This document shows, in pieces, positions 8,521 through 16,881 of a DNA stretch of 49,515 bases. This stretch comes from JAFMDF01 sp039024375 (GTDB taxonomy: Bacteria; Bacteroidota; Bacteroidia; Chitinophagales; Saprospiraceae): the NCBI GenBank assembly GCA_039024375.1, contig JBCCQK010000005.1:1-49515 (forward strand), given 5' to 3'. Each line of letters begins with the position of its first letter. Position 1 is the stretch's first letter. Made by a program: the position numbers and the translations under genes. A model generated the notes under the pieces. The model searched no databases. It was given only the letters and a program-made list of their open reading frames with translations, and was not told where the DNA came from.

Positions 8521-8653
8521 GGTTTAGAGGTTGATGGGTTGAGAGGTCAAAAGGTTGAAAGGCTAAGAGGTTGAAAGGTTAACTAGAGACAGATACTTAT
8601 TGGCCTCTCGACCTTTTATCCTCTAAACCTGTCAACCTTTCCACCTCTCCGCC
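8521..8653. repeat. Octamer satellite in opposed arrays (GGTTGARA)
   Basis: From 8521 to 8584 the plus strand reads as eight consecutive 8-mers of the form GG(T/C)NNANA, such as GGTTTAGA, GGTTGAGA, GGTTGAAA and GGCTAAGA. From 8653 back to about 8604 the minus strand reads as six more octamers of the same form (GGCGGAGA, GGTGGAAA, GGTTGACA, GGTTTAGA, GGATAAAA, GGTCGAGA). The facing arrays can fold into a long hairpin. A single array of the same family lies at 47282-47321. Confidence 0.75.
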
Positions 8654-8732
8654 TTTTTTCTACAAAGATACGGGCAAAGGGAAGCTGGCGGAATATGAAA
8701 ATACGGGTGGGACTTATGAAAATCCGAGATGG

Positions 8733-9245
8733 CTATTTTTTTTGGAATTTTGTTTCCTCTTTTTTGAAAAAATCTAGGGCGTTGGCGACTTGTTTATCGA
8801 TATTTTTCAAACGTAGGATGGTATAAATGAGGCTCCGTTTTTTACCGTCGGTGATTTGGTCATAAACAGATTTAGCCCATTTGTCCTGTTTGAGGAGTTC
8901 ACTTAATACTTCGGGAACTTCGACGCCGAGTGGATTGGGGTCGGCCCAAATTTTGAAGAAGACACGGTCGCCTTCCACTTTCCCCAATTTTTTCAACCAT
9001 TTATTGGCCACGATGATGAAGTAATTACCGTTACCGAGGTGACTTAGGCCACAACCGTATTCAACTTTTTCGTCGATTCGGCAAATCAGTCGAGTTGCTC
9101 GTTGTTTGGGAAATTGGTCGATGACGGATTTTTCGACTTCCAAATAGGTGTAGGCGCCCTGACGGGGTGGAAGTTTACCTAAATGTTGCTCGAATTGGAA
9201 GATTAACATAAGGGTATAGTTTACAGGATATCCAGAGTAGGACAT
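8733..9245 (-). CDS. YdeI/OmpD-associated family protein (DUF1905)
   Basis: About 170 residues. The N-terminal half matches DUF1905 (EVEKSVIDQFPKQRATRLICRIDEKVEYGCGL, then IIVANKWLKKLGKVEGDRVFFKIWADPNPLG). The C-terminal half is the YdeI-type bacteriocin-protection/OmdA segment (VPEVLSELLKQDKWAKSVYDQITDGKKRSLIYTI). Function is poorly known. The first ATG at 9245 adds MSYSGYPVNYTL; an alternative start at 9209 (MLIFQFEQ) fits the family better, so the N-terminus is uncertain. It is divergent from the CotH-like gene at 9307. Confidence 0.8.
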   Translation of the reverse strand: MSYSGYPVNYTLMLIFQFEQHLGKLPPRQGAYTYLEVEKSVIDQFPKQRATRLICRIDEKVEYGCGLSHLGNGNYFIIVANKWLKKLGKVEGDRVFFKIWADPNPLGVEVPEVLSELLKQDKWAKSVYDQITDGKKRSLIYTILRLKNIDKQVANALDFFKKEETKFQKK

Positions 9246-9306
9246 AAGGCGTAAAGACCGTTACTAGAAATTTCTCTACCTTGCAGGCAAAAAATAGGAA
9301 CGGTTT

Positions 9307-10374
9307 ATGAACTTACAAAGAATAACATGGATGGTCATTATTTGTTGTTGTGCGGTACTTAGTTACGGGCAAACGGGGCCATCCACGACGGAAAAAGTAA
9401 AAAAGTCCAGTTTGATGGATACATTGGTGACTCAAGAATTGCCAAAGTTACGTCTTGAAATGGACTTAAAAATGTTGTTTGACGACCGACGGATGATGAA
9501 TTATCAGTCAGCCGTCGCTACCTTTACGATGGACAACGGCGAAGAATGGATAGACCATATCCAGCTAAAAACGAGGGGAAGGTATCGTAGTCAAAAATGC
9601 GATAATCCACCGTTGAAGTTAAAATACCGTAAAAAAGGTCTGAAGAAAAGGGGTTTCAACAAAAACAACGAATTCAAATTGGTCTATCCCTGCAAAGCGG
9701 GAGACAATTACCAACGCTACATCTTCAAAGAATACCTCGTTTACAAACTCAATAATGTTTTGACCGACCAAAGTCTGCGAGTGCAGCTAGTTGATTTGAG
9801 TATTCACGATTCTTTGGCCAATATCGCTCCAATTCGTGCGAAAGGTTTTTTAATCGAACACCGAGAAGAACTGATTGACCGCTTGGGGGCCGTCATGAGC
9901 GACGCTAAATGCATGCGGCCCGTTCATTTATCAACCTACGACTACACGCTATTTCAAGTATTCCAGTTCTTCATCGGTAACTTAGATTGGCTACTACCGA
10001 CTTGTCAAAACTGCGAAATTATCAGTTTAGAAAGTGGCGAAATGGTACCCATTGCCTATGATTTCGATTTTTCGGGTATGGTCAACACCCATTATGCCAT
10101 TCCCAATCAAACATTTCCCGTTAATTCGCTGACGGACCGCTACTTTTTGGGACATAAAAAGAAAATGGCAGAACTAGACCCCGTGCTGACCTTGTTTAAA
10201 GAAAAGAAAGCGGAGTTGATTCGTACGATCACCGATTTTGAGTATCTATCCCAAAAAGAACGCAAGCGGATGGTGAAGTACATCGAATCCTTTTATAAAA
10301 TATTGGACAAGCCAAAACAAGTGAAAAGCCATTTTATTCATCCGATGGCAGATAGTATGAAGGATGATTATTGA
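9307..10374 (+). CDS. Secreted CotH-kinase-like protein
   Basis: A 355-residue protein with a signal peptide (residues 1-21, hydrophobic core, ending LSYGQ). The middle shows HIQLKTRGRYRSQKC...PPLKLKYRKK and RYIFKEYLVYKLNNVLT, then FFIGNLDWLLP and VPIAYDFDFSGMVN. The N-D...YDxDFSG pattern resembles the metal-binding aspartates of CotH-type kinases. Bacteroidota encode many such secreted relatives with no assigned function. I infer a periplasmic or surface enzyme of this fold. It probably stands alone, with a copy of an intergenic repeat and the patatin gene downstream. Confidence 0.65.
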   Translation: MNLQRITWMVIICCCAVLSYGQTGPSTTEKVKKSSLMDTLVTQELPKLRLEMDLKMLFDDRRMMNYQSAVATFTMDNGEEWIDHIQLKTRGRYRSQKCDNPPLKLKYRKKGLKKRGFNKNNEFKLVYPCKAGDNYQRYIFKEYLVYKLNNVLTDQSLRVQLVDLSIHDSLANIAPIRAKGFLIEHREELIDRLGAVMSDAKCMRPVHLSTYDYTLFQVFQFFIGNLDWLLPTCQNCEIISLESGEMVPIAYDFDFSGMVNTHYAIPNQTFPVNSLTDRYFLGHKKKMAELDPVLTLFKEKKAELIRTITDFEYLSQKERKRMVKYIESFYKILDKPKQVKSHFIHPMADSMKDDY

Positions 10375-10388
10375 CGGTGATAGATAGA

Positions 10389-10410
10389 GTAACATAACTC
10401 TCCGAGTTGT
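10389..10410. repeat. Single copy of the AACTCTCCGAGTTG repeat
   Basis: GTAACATAACTCTCCGAGTTGT matches, with small differences, both terminal arms of the element at 37682-37787. The core AACTC-TCC-GAGTT is itself a small hairpin. It lies in the gap between the CotH-like and patatin genes and may act as a weak terminator or be a relic of a mobile element. Confidence 0.6.
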
Positions 10411-10466
10411 ACCTCTTTTTAGGGATTCCTACTTTTGTCCTGTAAGCAGATAAAAAACGGTAAAGA

Positions 10467-11933
10467 ATGATAAATATATTTTCAAGAAAATCCAAACAGA
10501 TACAACAACTAGAAGAAGCAGACAGCTACGAAGAGTGGCTGCAATTAGCTGAAAATTACGACCAAGCAACGGGCATGGCCGCTTGGAAACAAGTGGAATA
10601 CAGCGATTTGTACGACAACGTGGAGATAAAACTACGGCTCAACAAGTTGCGCACGATGCGCAAAAAAGGGGATGACCAAGGCCTATTGTTTCTATTGAAC
10701 GAAGGCATTCACGGTAATATGGGCGGCATGGGAAACCCTAAATTGCACACTAAGGCGCTCAGTGGAACAAAGCAGTTGATAACGGATTACGTCGATGAAA
10801 TCGTCGATGCTTTGGAACATTTAGCCGATATGAACAATCATTCGATTCATTTTGACGACAAACTGGACTTCTTCCGACGAGCAAGTCTATGTTTCGGTCG
10901 GTCGGCGCTAATGTTGAGCGGTGGTGGGCAGATTGGTAATTTTCACATGGGGGTTTTAAAAGCCTTGACCAAAGAGGATTTGTTGCCCGACGTTATTTCA
11001 GGGGCAAGTGCGGGGTCTTTGTATGCCGCCTTAGTTGGTACGCATACCAACGAAGAACTACTCGACTTTTTTGCAAAAGACCAAATTGTTGATGTCCTTA
11101 AAAGGGAAGCGAAGATTTACGAAAAAATAGCGGAGCAAAAGTCGGTAAAAGTAAAGGATTTGGAGATTATTTTGGAAAATGTCATTCCCGATATTACTTT
11201 TCAAGAAGCCTTTCACCGAACGGGAAGGAAAATAAATATCTCCATTGCCCCTCACGGCGCCCAGCAAAAATCTCGGTTATTGAATGCCATTGCCTCACCG
11301 AATGTATTGATTCGGTCGGCAGTGATGGCCTCCTGTGCGGTGCCCGGTATTTTTCCGCCCGTCACTTTGTCTGCTAAAAATAAAGATGGAGAAACACGGC
11401 CTTATCTGCCCTCAAGAAAGTGGATTGACGGGTCGATGTCCAACGATTTACCGTCTAAACGGTTGACTCGTTTGTACCAAGTGAATCACTTTATTGTGAG
11501 TTTGACAAATCCCTTGGTATTGCCATTTGTCATGGACCCTTCGCAGCAAGAAGGTCGATTGGCACCCGTTCGACGCTTTGGGATGGCCATTATGAAAGAA
11601 ACGACGCAGTTTAATTATTCCATTGCGAAGCGATTTTTTAAATATGCGCCGTCGGTCGCCCTATTTGCCAATAACGTCAACTCAATTGTCCAGCAAAATT
11701 ATTTGGGGGATATTAATATATTGGCGGATTTTAGTGTACTGAATGCCCGAAAAGTATTGTCTTCGTGGACTTTTGAAGAGTTAAATGAGTTAATTCGCAA
11801 GGGAGAGAAGGCAACTTGGAGCAAAATTGAAGCGATTCGGGTAACCACTAAAATCGGCCGAACGCTTGATGATATTTTAGAAGCCTACGAAGCTAAGGAA
11901 ATGGCCTTAGCCAATGGAGTTTTAAATGAGTAA
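10467..11933 (+). CDS. Patatin-like phospholipase / triacylglycerol lipase (DUF3336)
   Basis: A 488-residue protein with an N-terminal DUF3336-type helical region (about 10-140) and a patatin domain (about 145-390). The oxyanion loop is SGGGQIGNFHMG (151-162), the nucleophile elbow GASAG has Ser181, and the second catalytic residue is Asp321 in WIDGSM. This architecture is shared with yeast TGL3/4/5-type lipases and bacterial relatives that hydrolyse acyl esters at lipid surfaces. No signal peptide is seen, so it is likely cytoplasmic or peripheral to the inner membrane. The TetR gene begins 38 bp after its stop under its own promoter. Confidence 0.9.
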   Translation: MINIFSRKSKQIQQLEEADSYEEWLQLAENYDQATGMAAWKQVEYSDLYDNVEIKLRLNKLRTMRKKGDDQGLLFLLNEGIHGNMGGMGNPKLHTKALSGTKQLITDYVDEIVDALEHLADMNNHSIHFDDKLDFFRRASLCFGRSALMLSGGGQIGNFHMGVLKALTKEDLLPDVISGASAGSLYAALVGTHTNEELLDFFAKDQIVDVLKREAKIYEKIAEQKSVKVKDLEIILENVIPDITFQEAFHRTGRKINISIAPHGAQQKSRLLNAIASPNVLIRSAVMASCAVPGIFPPVTLSAKNKDGETRPYLPSRKWIDGSMSNDLPSKRLTRLYQVNHFIVSLTNPLVLPFVMDPSQQEGRLAPVRRFGMAIMKETTQFNYSIAKRFFKYAPSVALFANNVNSIVQQNYLGDINILADFSVLNARKVLSSWTFEELNELIRKGEKATWSKIEAIRVTTKIGRTLDDILEAYEAKEMALANGVLNE

Positions 11934-11938
11934 AATTA

Positions 11939-11961
11939 AAAAATGACAAAAAAATCATTTA
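11939..11961. promoter_or_regulatory. Predicted TetR operator, copy 1
   Basis: The 23-bp site reads AAAAATGAC, then six A, then ATCATTTA. Its core AAATGA-N8-TCATTT is a dyad. The same site with six T in the centre lies at 12563-12585, upstream of the SDR gene. The position immediately before the tetR -7 box suggests autorepression. Confidence 0.75.
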
Positions 11962-11967
11962 TATTTG
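11960..11967 (+). promoter_or_regulatory. Predicted tetR -7 promoter box
   Basis: TATATTTG matches the Bacteroidota -7 consensus TAnnTTTG exactly. It lies only 4 bp before the ATG at 11972, so transcription would start at or very near the start codon and the mRNA would be nearly leaderless. The box overlaps the last two bases of the predicted operator. Confidence 0.55.
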
Positions 11968-11971
11968 CATT

Positions 11972-12544
11972 ATGAAAGTGAAGTCAGCAGAAAAAGAGGC
12001 GGAAATAGAGCGAGTTGTTTTAGACATTACTTGGGAAGTTGGTCTTGCTGGTTTAAAAATGTCCAATATCGCAAAGCGAGCAAACCTAGCACACGGAACG
12101 GTGTATATTTATTTTAAAAATAAGCAAGACTTAATTAACGGTCTATTCAAAAAAGTAAAAAGAAAAGCCGCATATTCGATAGGAACAGGAAGCGAAATTG
12201 ATGGGAATTTTTACGAGGCACTACAGACTATTTGGCGCAAATTCATCGTCTATCTGGTTGAAAATCAAAGAGAAATACACTTTTTGCGACAATGTATGGA
12301 AAGTCCATTTCTCGAAGAAAATAACCTAAAGCTTTCGGATGTTTACAAACAAAATTTTTTAGATTTCCTCGAAAAAGGAAAAGCTAGTAAGAATGTCAAA
12401 TCAATGAACACGGAACTGCTTTCGAGCATTTTTTCGGGGCTGGCTAGAGAGATAGTCGATAGAATAGAGGAGGAAACTTTGGAATTGAATGATGATTTAA
12501 TTGCTGATAGCTTTGAATTGTGCTGGCACGCTATCCGAAAATAG
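11972..12544 (+). CDS. TetR/AcrR-family transcriptional regulator
   Basis: 190 residues. The N-terminal helix-turn-helix is clear: IERVVLDITWEVGLAGLKMSNIAKRANLAHGTVYIYFKNKQDLINGLF (about residues 11-58). The C-terminal ligand-binding part is diverged, so the inducer cannot be predicted. The gene is flanked by two near-identical dyads, one over its own promoter and one between it and the SDR gene 70 bp downstream. I infer that it represses itself and the SDR. Confidence 0.9.
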   Translation: MKVKSAEKEAEIERVVLDITWEVGLAGLKMSNIAKRANLAHGTVYIYFKNKQDLINGLFKKVKRKAAYSIGTGSEIDGNFYEALQTIWRKFIVYLVENQREIHFLRQCMESPFLEENNLKLSDVYKQNFLDFLEKGKASKNVKSMNTELLSSIFSGLAREIVDRIEEETLELNDDLIADSFELCWHAIRK

Positions 12545-12562
12545 GATAAATTTTTTTACCAT

Positions 12563-12585
12563 AAAAATGACTTTTTTATCATTTA
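12563..12585. promoter_or_regulatory. Predicted TetR operator, copy 2
   Basis: AAAAATGAC, six T, then ATCATTTA: identical to copy 1 (11939-11961) at all 17 positions outside the six central bases. It sits 30-52 bp upstream of the SDR start codon, where a repressor would block transcription. No exact TAnnTTTG box is seen between it and the ATG. Confidence 0.75.
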
Positions 12586-12614
12586 AAACTCTAATAAAAA
12601 CCTAAAATTTAATC

Positions 12615-13478
12615 ATGAGTAAAATTGTAGTCATTACTGGAACATCTAGTGGGTTAGGCTTATCAACTGCCATCCTTTTCGCCCAAAAAGGGCATAAAGT
12701 GTACGCAACTATGCGGAACCTTAAAAAAAAAGATGCTTTATTAGCTAAAGCCAAAGAAGCGGGCGTCACAGTAGAAATAGAAGAACTGGACGTTAGTGAG
12801 ATGCAGAGCGTTCAAAAATGCGTACGTACCATCCTTGACAAGGAAGGTCGGATTGATTGTTTTATCAATAATGCTGGCGCAGGGTTTATCCGAACGACCG
12901 AACAAGCTACCCTAGAAGAAGTGGAATGGGTCAATGATGTAAACTACATAGGGGTTGTTCGTTGCACTAAAGCAGTGCTACCCCACATGAGGAAAGCCAA
13001 AAGTGGGCATATCATCAATATCACCTCCGTTGGTGGATTAGTCGGACAGCCCTTTAACGAATTTTATTGTGCCGCCAAATTTGCCGTAGAGGGCTACACC
13101 GAAGGGTTGGCAAGTTATGTCACCAAGTATTTTGATGTACAGTTTTCCTTAGTTGAACCGGGTGGAATCGTGAGCGAATTTGCTAATTCTGTTATGAAAC
13201 AAGTAGGAGAAACGGGAGGAATGTTGGAAGATGCCTACTTACCTATTCTGCAAACCTACATTGGGGGTGCCCAAAAAAGAGCCGCAGCTGGCGACACTCG
13301 GTCTTATCAAACATCGGAAGAAGTGGCAGAAGTTGTACTTTCGGTGGCAGAAAGTGAGAATCCACCTTTACGGACACGTACTTCCGACTGGGGGAACGAA
13401 TTTTGTCATCTAAAAACTGCCAGTGACCCCGATGGGACTAAATTGGTGGAAGAAGTGGTCAATCAGTTTTTATCCTAA
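12615..13478 (+). CDS. Short-chain dehydrogenase/reductase
   Basis: A 287-residue classical SDR. The dinucleotide-binding motif TGTSSGLG is at residues 8-15, NNAG at 85-88, catalytic Ser138 in NITSVGG, and Tyr151-Lys155 in YCAAK. After the Rossmann core, the PGGIVSEF segment and a C-terminal extension resemble SDRs that act on hydrophobic carbonyl compounds. The substrate is unknown. A predicted TetR site upstream suggests induction by the ligand of the adjacent TetR, possibly the enzyme's own substrate. A strong hairpin terminator follows. Confidence 0.9.
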   Translation: MSKIVVITGTSSGLGLSTAILFAQKGHKVYATMRNLKKKDALLAKAKEAGVTVEIEELDVSEMQSVQKCVRTILDKEGRIDCFINNAGAGFIRTTEQATLEEVEWVNDVNYIGVVRCTKAVLPHMRKAKSGHIINITSVGGLVGQPFNEFYCAAKFAVEGYTEGLASYVTKYFDVQFSLVEPGGIVSEFANSVMKQVGETGGMLEDAYLPILQTYIGGAQKRAAAGDTRSYQTSEEVAEVVLSVAESENPPLRTRTSDWGNEFCHLKTASDPDGTKLVEEVVNQFLS

Positions 13479-13502
13479 ATAAACCGTATCAGTACAACAA
13501 GA

Positions 13503-13537
13503 AAAACCTTCTGCAACAATTCGTCGCAGAAGGTTTT
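13503..13537. terminator. Bidirectional hairpin terminator
   Basis: AAAACCTTCTGC (13503-13514) pairs perfectly with GCAGAAGGTTTT (13526-13537) around an 11-nt loop. TTTTCTTAT follows on the plus strand and TTTTTC on the minus strand. It lies about 25 bp after the SDR stop and about 140 bp beyond the 3' end of the convergent sigma factor gene, so it can serve both. Confidence 0.8.
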
Positions 13538-13679
13538 CTTATATTCAAATCGAAGGAAAATAGGGTGACCTTCGAAGACTATTTTGTGAATAGTTACCGC
13601 AAGAGTACAGTAACGTTTGGTGCTAATATTCAATGGGATGTGAACGATAGAAAAACAGTTAAATACGCTACAAAGCCGT

Positions 13680-14264
13680 TTACTGTAATAGACTAACTTC
13701 TTTCTCCTCCACCATCTTACGAATATTAATCAACGCATAACGCATTCTACCCAAAGCGGTGTTGATGCTTACTCTCGTCAACTTAGCAATTTCTTTAAAA
13801 CTCATATCCGCATAGTGTCGCAAAATGACTACTTCTCTTTGTTCGGCGGGCAACTGGTCTACTAAGCTACGAATCTTATCGTGGGTTTGGCTACGAATGA
13901 TATTTTGCTCAGCGTTGGGTTCTGGATTTTGCAAAACGTCAAAAATATCGAACGTTTCGGTTGGAGATACTTTTGGGCGTCGCTTAGAGCGTCGGAAATA
14001 ATCTACGCACATATTGTAGGAAATTCTCAAGGCCCATTGGACAAATTTGCCCTCGTGATTGTATTTACCTTTTCGGAGCGTATCAATAATTTTAATGAAA
14101 ACTTCTTGGAAAATGTCTTCTGCCAAAGCAGTATCCTTGACAAAAAGGTATATGGAAGTATAAATTTTTTCCTTATGACGAGTTAGTAGGATTTCGAAGG
14201 CTCGCTCGTTACCTTTGAGGTATTGAGCAATTAACTGTTGGTCGTTCAACTGCATAACTTGCAT
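13680..14264 (-). CDS. ECF-type RNA polymerase sigma factor
   Basis: 194 residues. The sigma-2 region (about 20-95) includes FEILLTRHKEKIYTSIYLFVKDTALAEDIFQEVFIKI and WALRISYNMCVDYFRR. The sigma-4 region (about 130-185) includes LPAEQREVVILRHYADMSFKEIAKLTRVSINTALGRMRYAL. Both promoter-contact domains look intact. It resembles the extracytoplasmic-function sigma factor conserved across Bacteroidota. No anti-sigma gene is adjacent; an RsbW-like kinase is encoded far away at 32658. Confidence 0.92.
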   Translation of the reverse strand: MQVMQLNDQQLIAQYLKGNERAFEILLTRHKEKIYTSIYLFVKDTALAEDIFQEVFIKIIDTLRKGKYNHEGKFVQWALRISYNMCVDYFRRSKRRPKVSPTETFDIFDVLQNPEPNAEQNIIRSQTHDKIRSLVDQLPAEQREVVILRHYADMSFKEIAKLTRVSINTALGRMRYALINIRKMVEEKEVSLLQ

Positions 14265-14779
14265 ACTTACGTATTTTAATGATGTAATATTAAAATTTGT
14301 TAAGTGTAAAGTTTATGCTCTATAGAACGAATTTTAGTGAAGTAAAAAAAATAGGATTTGCTATAATTAGAACAAATATGTTGCCAAGATAATAATAAAT
14401 CGGAGTGAAGTCTCGTTTTACTAAGTTCTTAACATAAAATTAACCGACGAGCGAAAAAAATAATTCGACTATTGAAATACTAATTCTAATATGCCAATCG
14501 TTGCAACAAATATATTGATAATTTTAGCACTAAAGCAAGCGGAACGCTTAGATATAGTGAAAATGTCTGCTAAAAGTCTGCCTACAATTAATGAGAAATA
14601 AGTACCTAAATCCCTCTTTTCTAACGCCTTCGACCCGCCCAAAGCTACTTTCGTAGCGAAAAAAAATTCTTCAAAAAAAAATTTATTTCAGAAAATATCT
14701 CTTTTCTCCTCCCCTTTAATTTTCTTATCTTCACCTTTTTTTGAAGTATCAACTTTCTTAACATCACCCGATTTCGACC
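14265..14779. other. 515-bp gene-free region between sigma factor and LytTR gene
   Basis: AT-rich, with short A/T runs (around 14660-14690). It holds the divergent promoters of the sigma factor and the LytTR regulator. I see no ORF of substance, no strong hairpin and no exact TAnnTTTG box that could be assigned with confidence. Confidence 0.6.
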
Positions 14780-15640
14780 ATGTTGAAAGTGTTTAATCAG
14801 CCTTTTCCTTTTTATTCAAATGTGCCCAAAAACCTACTACGTTATTTTTTATTGGGTTGTCTGATTGCCTTTTTTCTCATTTATTTTCAACCTTTTGGTA
14901 CCGACCGAGCCACCTTACCTTACAAAAAACTTTTTCTAAGCGGTTACGGTTGGATAACTTTTTTGGCCTTTTCTTTTGTCTTTATTGTCCTTCCTAAGCT
15001 ATTTCCTAGGCCTTTTTACGAGGAAAATTGGGTCGTTTGGAAACAGATTATGTTGAATATGGTTGCCTTGGGCTTAACTTTTCTGGGGTGTTACCTCTAT
15101 CTATACGCCTACTTTGAAGCTACCATTTCGTGGAGTGGGTTTTTGCGATTTTCCTTGGGTATTTTCCCAATGGCGGTCGTTCCTGCCGCTATCACCGTAT
15201 TATTGGATTACATCTATTTGCTAAAGAAACATCAAGGGGTTGCCAACCAATTCAATGCGGAAATAAAACCTGCGACTCCAACGGCTACGACTTTTAATTT
15301 GCAAGACGAAAATGGTAAGGTTGATTTCACTGTTCGATTGGACCAATTAATCTTCGTGAAAGCGGCGAGCAATTATGTCGAAATCAATTATCAAGAGGGA
15401 GAAGATATAAAGCGGTATTTACTCCGTAACAGCATTCGAAATATCGAAAGTCAATTGGAACACGCTGCTATCAACCGTTGTCACCGCTCGTATTTAGTCA
15501 ATTTGGAGAAAGTAGGGCGCATTACGGGAAATGCACAAGGCTACAAATTGCATTTCCCGTTTACGGCCGAATATGTAGTCCCTGTTTCACGGGCGAAGGG
15601 GAAACAACTATTACAGATACTAAGAGAAAAAGCTAGTTAA
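14780..15640 (+). CDS. Membrane-anchored LytTR-family transcriptional regulator
   Basis: 286 residues. Four hydrophobic segments in the first 155 residues (starting FLLGCLIAFFLIYF, FLAFSFVFIVLP, MLNMVALGLTFLGCYLYLY and FPMAVVPAAITVLLDYIYLL) form an integral membrane domain. A LytTR DNA-binding domain follows (about 185-285): FVKAASNYVEINY, RYLLRNSIRNIESQL, CHRSYLVNLEKV and VPVSRAKGKQLL. No receiver domain is present and no histidine kinase is adjacent, so the membrane part may sense directly. One-component membrane LytTR proteins of this shape are common in Bacteroidota. Confidence 0.9.
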   Translation: MLKVFNQPFPFYSNVPKNLLRYFLLGCLIAFFLIYFQPFGTDRATLPYKKLFLSGYGWITFLAFSFVFIVLPKLFPRPFYEENWVVWKQIMLNMVALGLTFLGCYLYLYAYFEATISWSGFLRFSLGIFPMAVVPAAITVLLDYIYLLKKHQGVANQFNAEIKPATPTATTFNLQDENGKVDFTVRLDQLIFVKAASNYVEINYQEGEDIKRYLLRNSIRNIESQLEHAAINRCHRSYLVNLEKVGRITGNAQGYKLHFPFTAEYVVPVSRAKGKQLLQILREKAS

Positions 15641-15756
15641 ATTCGTTCTCTGACGTTGGGTGGGTTAGGGTTTTAGTTAAGCATTTATGACGATAGGAAA
15701 TAAATGATTAGCTAAAGCTCTAACTCTCAACCACTCAAATTGTCAGAGAACCGTTA
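15641..15756. terminator. Large palindrome between convergent genes, probable bidirectional terminator
   Basis: GTTCTCTGAC (15645-15654) pairs exactly with GTCAGAGAAC (15742-15751). Weaker complementarity continues inside (GGTTAGGG against CTAACTCTCAACC) and outside (AAATT/AATTT). It sits between the convergent LytTR and PorV/PorQ genes. T-tracts are weak, so the terminator role is inferred from position. Confidence 0.55.
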
Positions 15757-15775
15757 AATTTAGTGCGTTGACACA

Positions 15776-16831
15776 TTACAAAACGATACGTACCCCCAAA
15801 TTGTGCGTCCCATTAAACGGAGACGTAGCCCGAAACGCATAGTCAATGCCAAATCGACTATCTCCCCCCTTCTTCGTCGGCACATCAATCGTCACACCGC
15901 CACTCAATCCTGTATAAACCGATTGTTCGAAAGAACGGTCAGCACTCAGCCCCATTTCAAACTTATACCCTGCTCTAATCATAAACATTTCTTTCAATGC
16001 GTACTCCACGCCACCACCTATTTGGTCTCTAGAGAAAGAGTTGGCCGTGAAGTTCCCTACTAGTGTAAAGCGGTTGTCAGCGTCCAAATTGAAATCGTAG
16101 GACATCCCAATATTCAAAACAGAGGGCAACTCGAAACCCGCCGAACGTTGGTCCACTGTAATATCGTAGGACAACGTCCCGTCGGGATTCTCCGTTGGGA
16201 AAGACAACCCCTGTCCACCAAAAGTCATTCGAGAACCGACGTTACGCAGCGAGATACCAAACTTAAAATTATCCTTGGGCCCCGTCACGTACTGAACGCC
16301 CGCATCCAGAGCAAAACCAAAAGCCGATACGTCCGAAATAGATTCGGAAATGGCCCGAAAGGTGATACCCACCGAAATCTTATTTTCAAAAAGATGTGCA
16401 TACGACAGCCCCAAATGGAAAAAATTCGGCGAAAACGTTGCTCCCGTTCCTTCGGGTTGGTCGGGCGTCGTCACCTCGATCTCACCCATATCCAGCGACA
16501 TGATGCTTAAACCGAATGTACCGTTTTTCCCCATGCGCTGCCCCACCCCAAAGGCGTTCATTTTCACGTCCGACGGTTCTAAATAACGTGCGTGGCCAAT
16601 CAATACTTCTGTACCGCCCGAAATTCGACTCAGCCCTGCAGGATTCAAGCGCATCGACTCTACGCCCATAATCATGGAAGTCGTCATCGTATGCAAACCC
16701 GCACTTCTCGCCCACGGATTCATTAGCAATTCGTAGGCCCCCGCTTCCCCTTGTCGGTCGGGGTTGCCCGCTTCGGCTCGGAAAGTGAATAAACACAGAC
16801 TTAATGATAAGAGGTAGAAAATTTTATTCAT
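15776..16831 (-). CDS. PorV/PorQ-family outer-membrane protein
   Basis: A 351-residue protein with signal peptide MNKIFYLLSLSLCLFTFRAEA and a beta-barrel pattern of alternating strands. ARSAGLHTMTTSMIMGVESMRLNPAGLSRISG is the family's N-terminal segment, and the chain ends with the aromatic-poor strand NLGVRIVL. PorV-type proteins shuttle T9SS cargo to the attachment complex or form FadL-like barrels. The frame is open upstream to 16870, but the ATG at 16831 precedes the signal peptide. It lies on the same strand as the giant T9SS protein and TonB receptor, separated from them by the 16882-20723 island, which suggests that it was originally the third gene of that operon. Confidence 0.85.
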   Translation of the reverse strand: MNKIFYLLSLSLCLFTFRAEAGNPDRQGEAGAYELLMNPWARSAGLHTMTTSMIMGVESMRLNPAGLSRISGGTEVLIGHARYLEPSDVKMNAFGVGQRMGKNGTFGLSIMSLDMGEIEVTTPDQPEGTGATFSPNFFHLGLSYAHLFENKISVGITFRAISESISDVSAFGFALDAGVQYVTGPKDNFKFGISLRNVGSRMTFGGQGLSFPTENPDGTLSYDITVDQRSAGFELPSVLNIGMSYDFNLDADNRFTLVGNFTANSFSRDQIGGGVEYALKEMFMIRAGYKFEMGLSADRSFEQSVYTGLSGGVTIDVPTKKGGDSRFGIDYAFRATSPFNGTHNLGVRIVL

Positions 16832-16881
16832 TCTATTTTTTTTGATAACGTCTTTTTTGTGCGTGTGCATTAGACTTCAAT

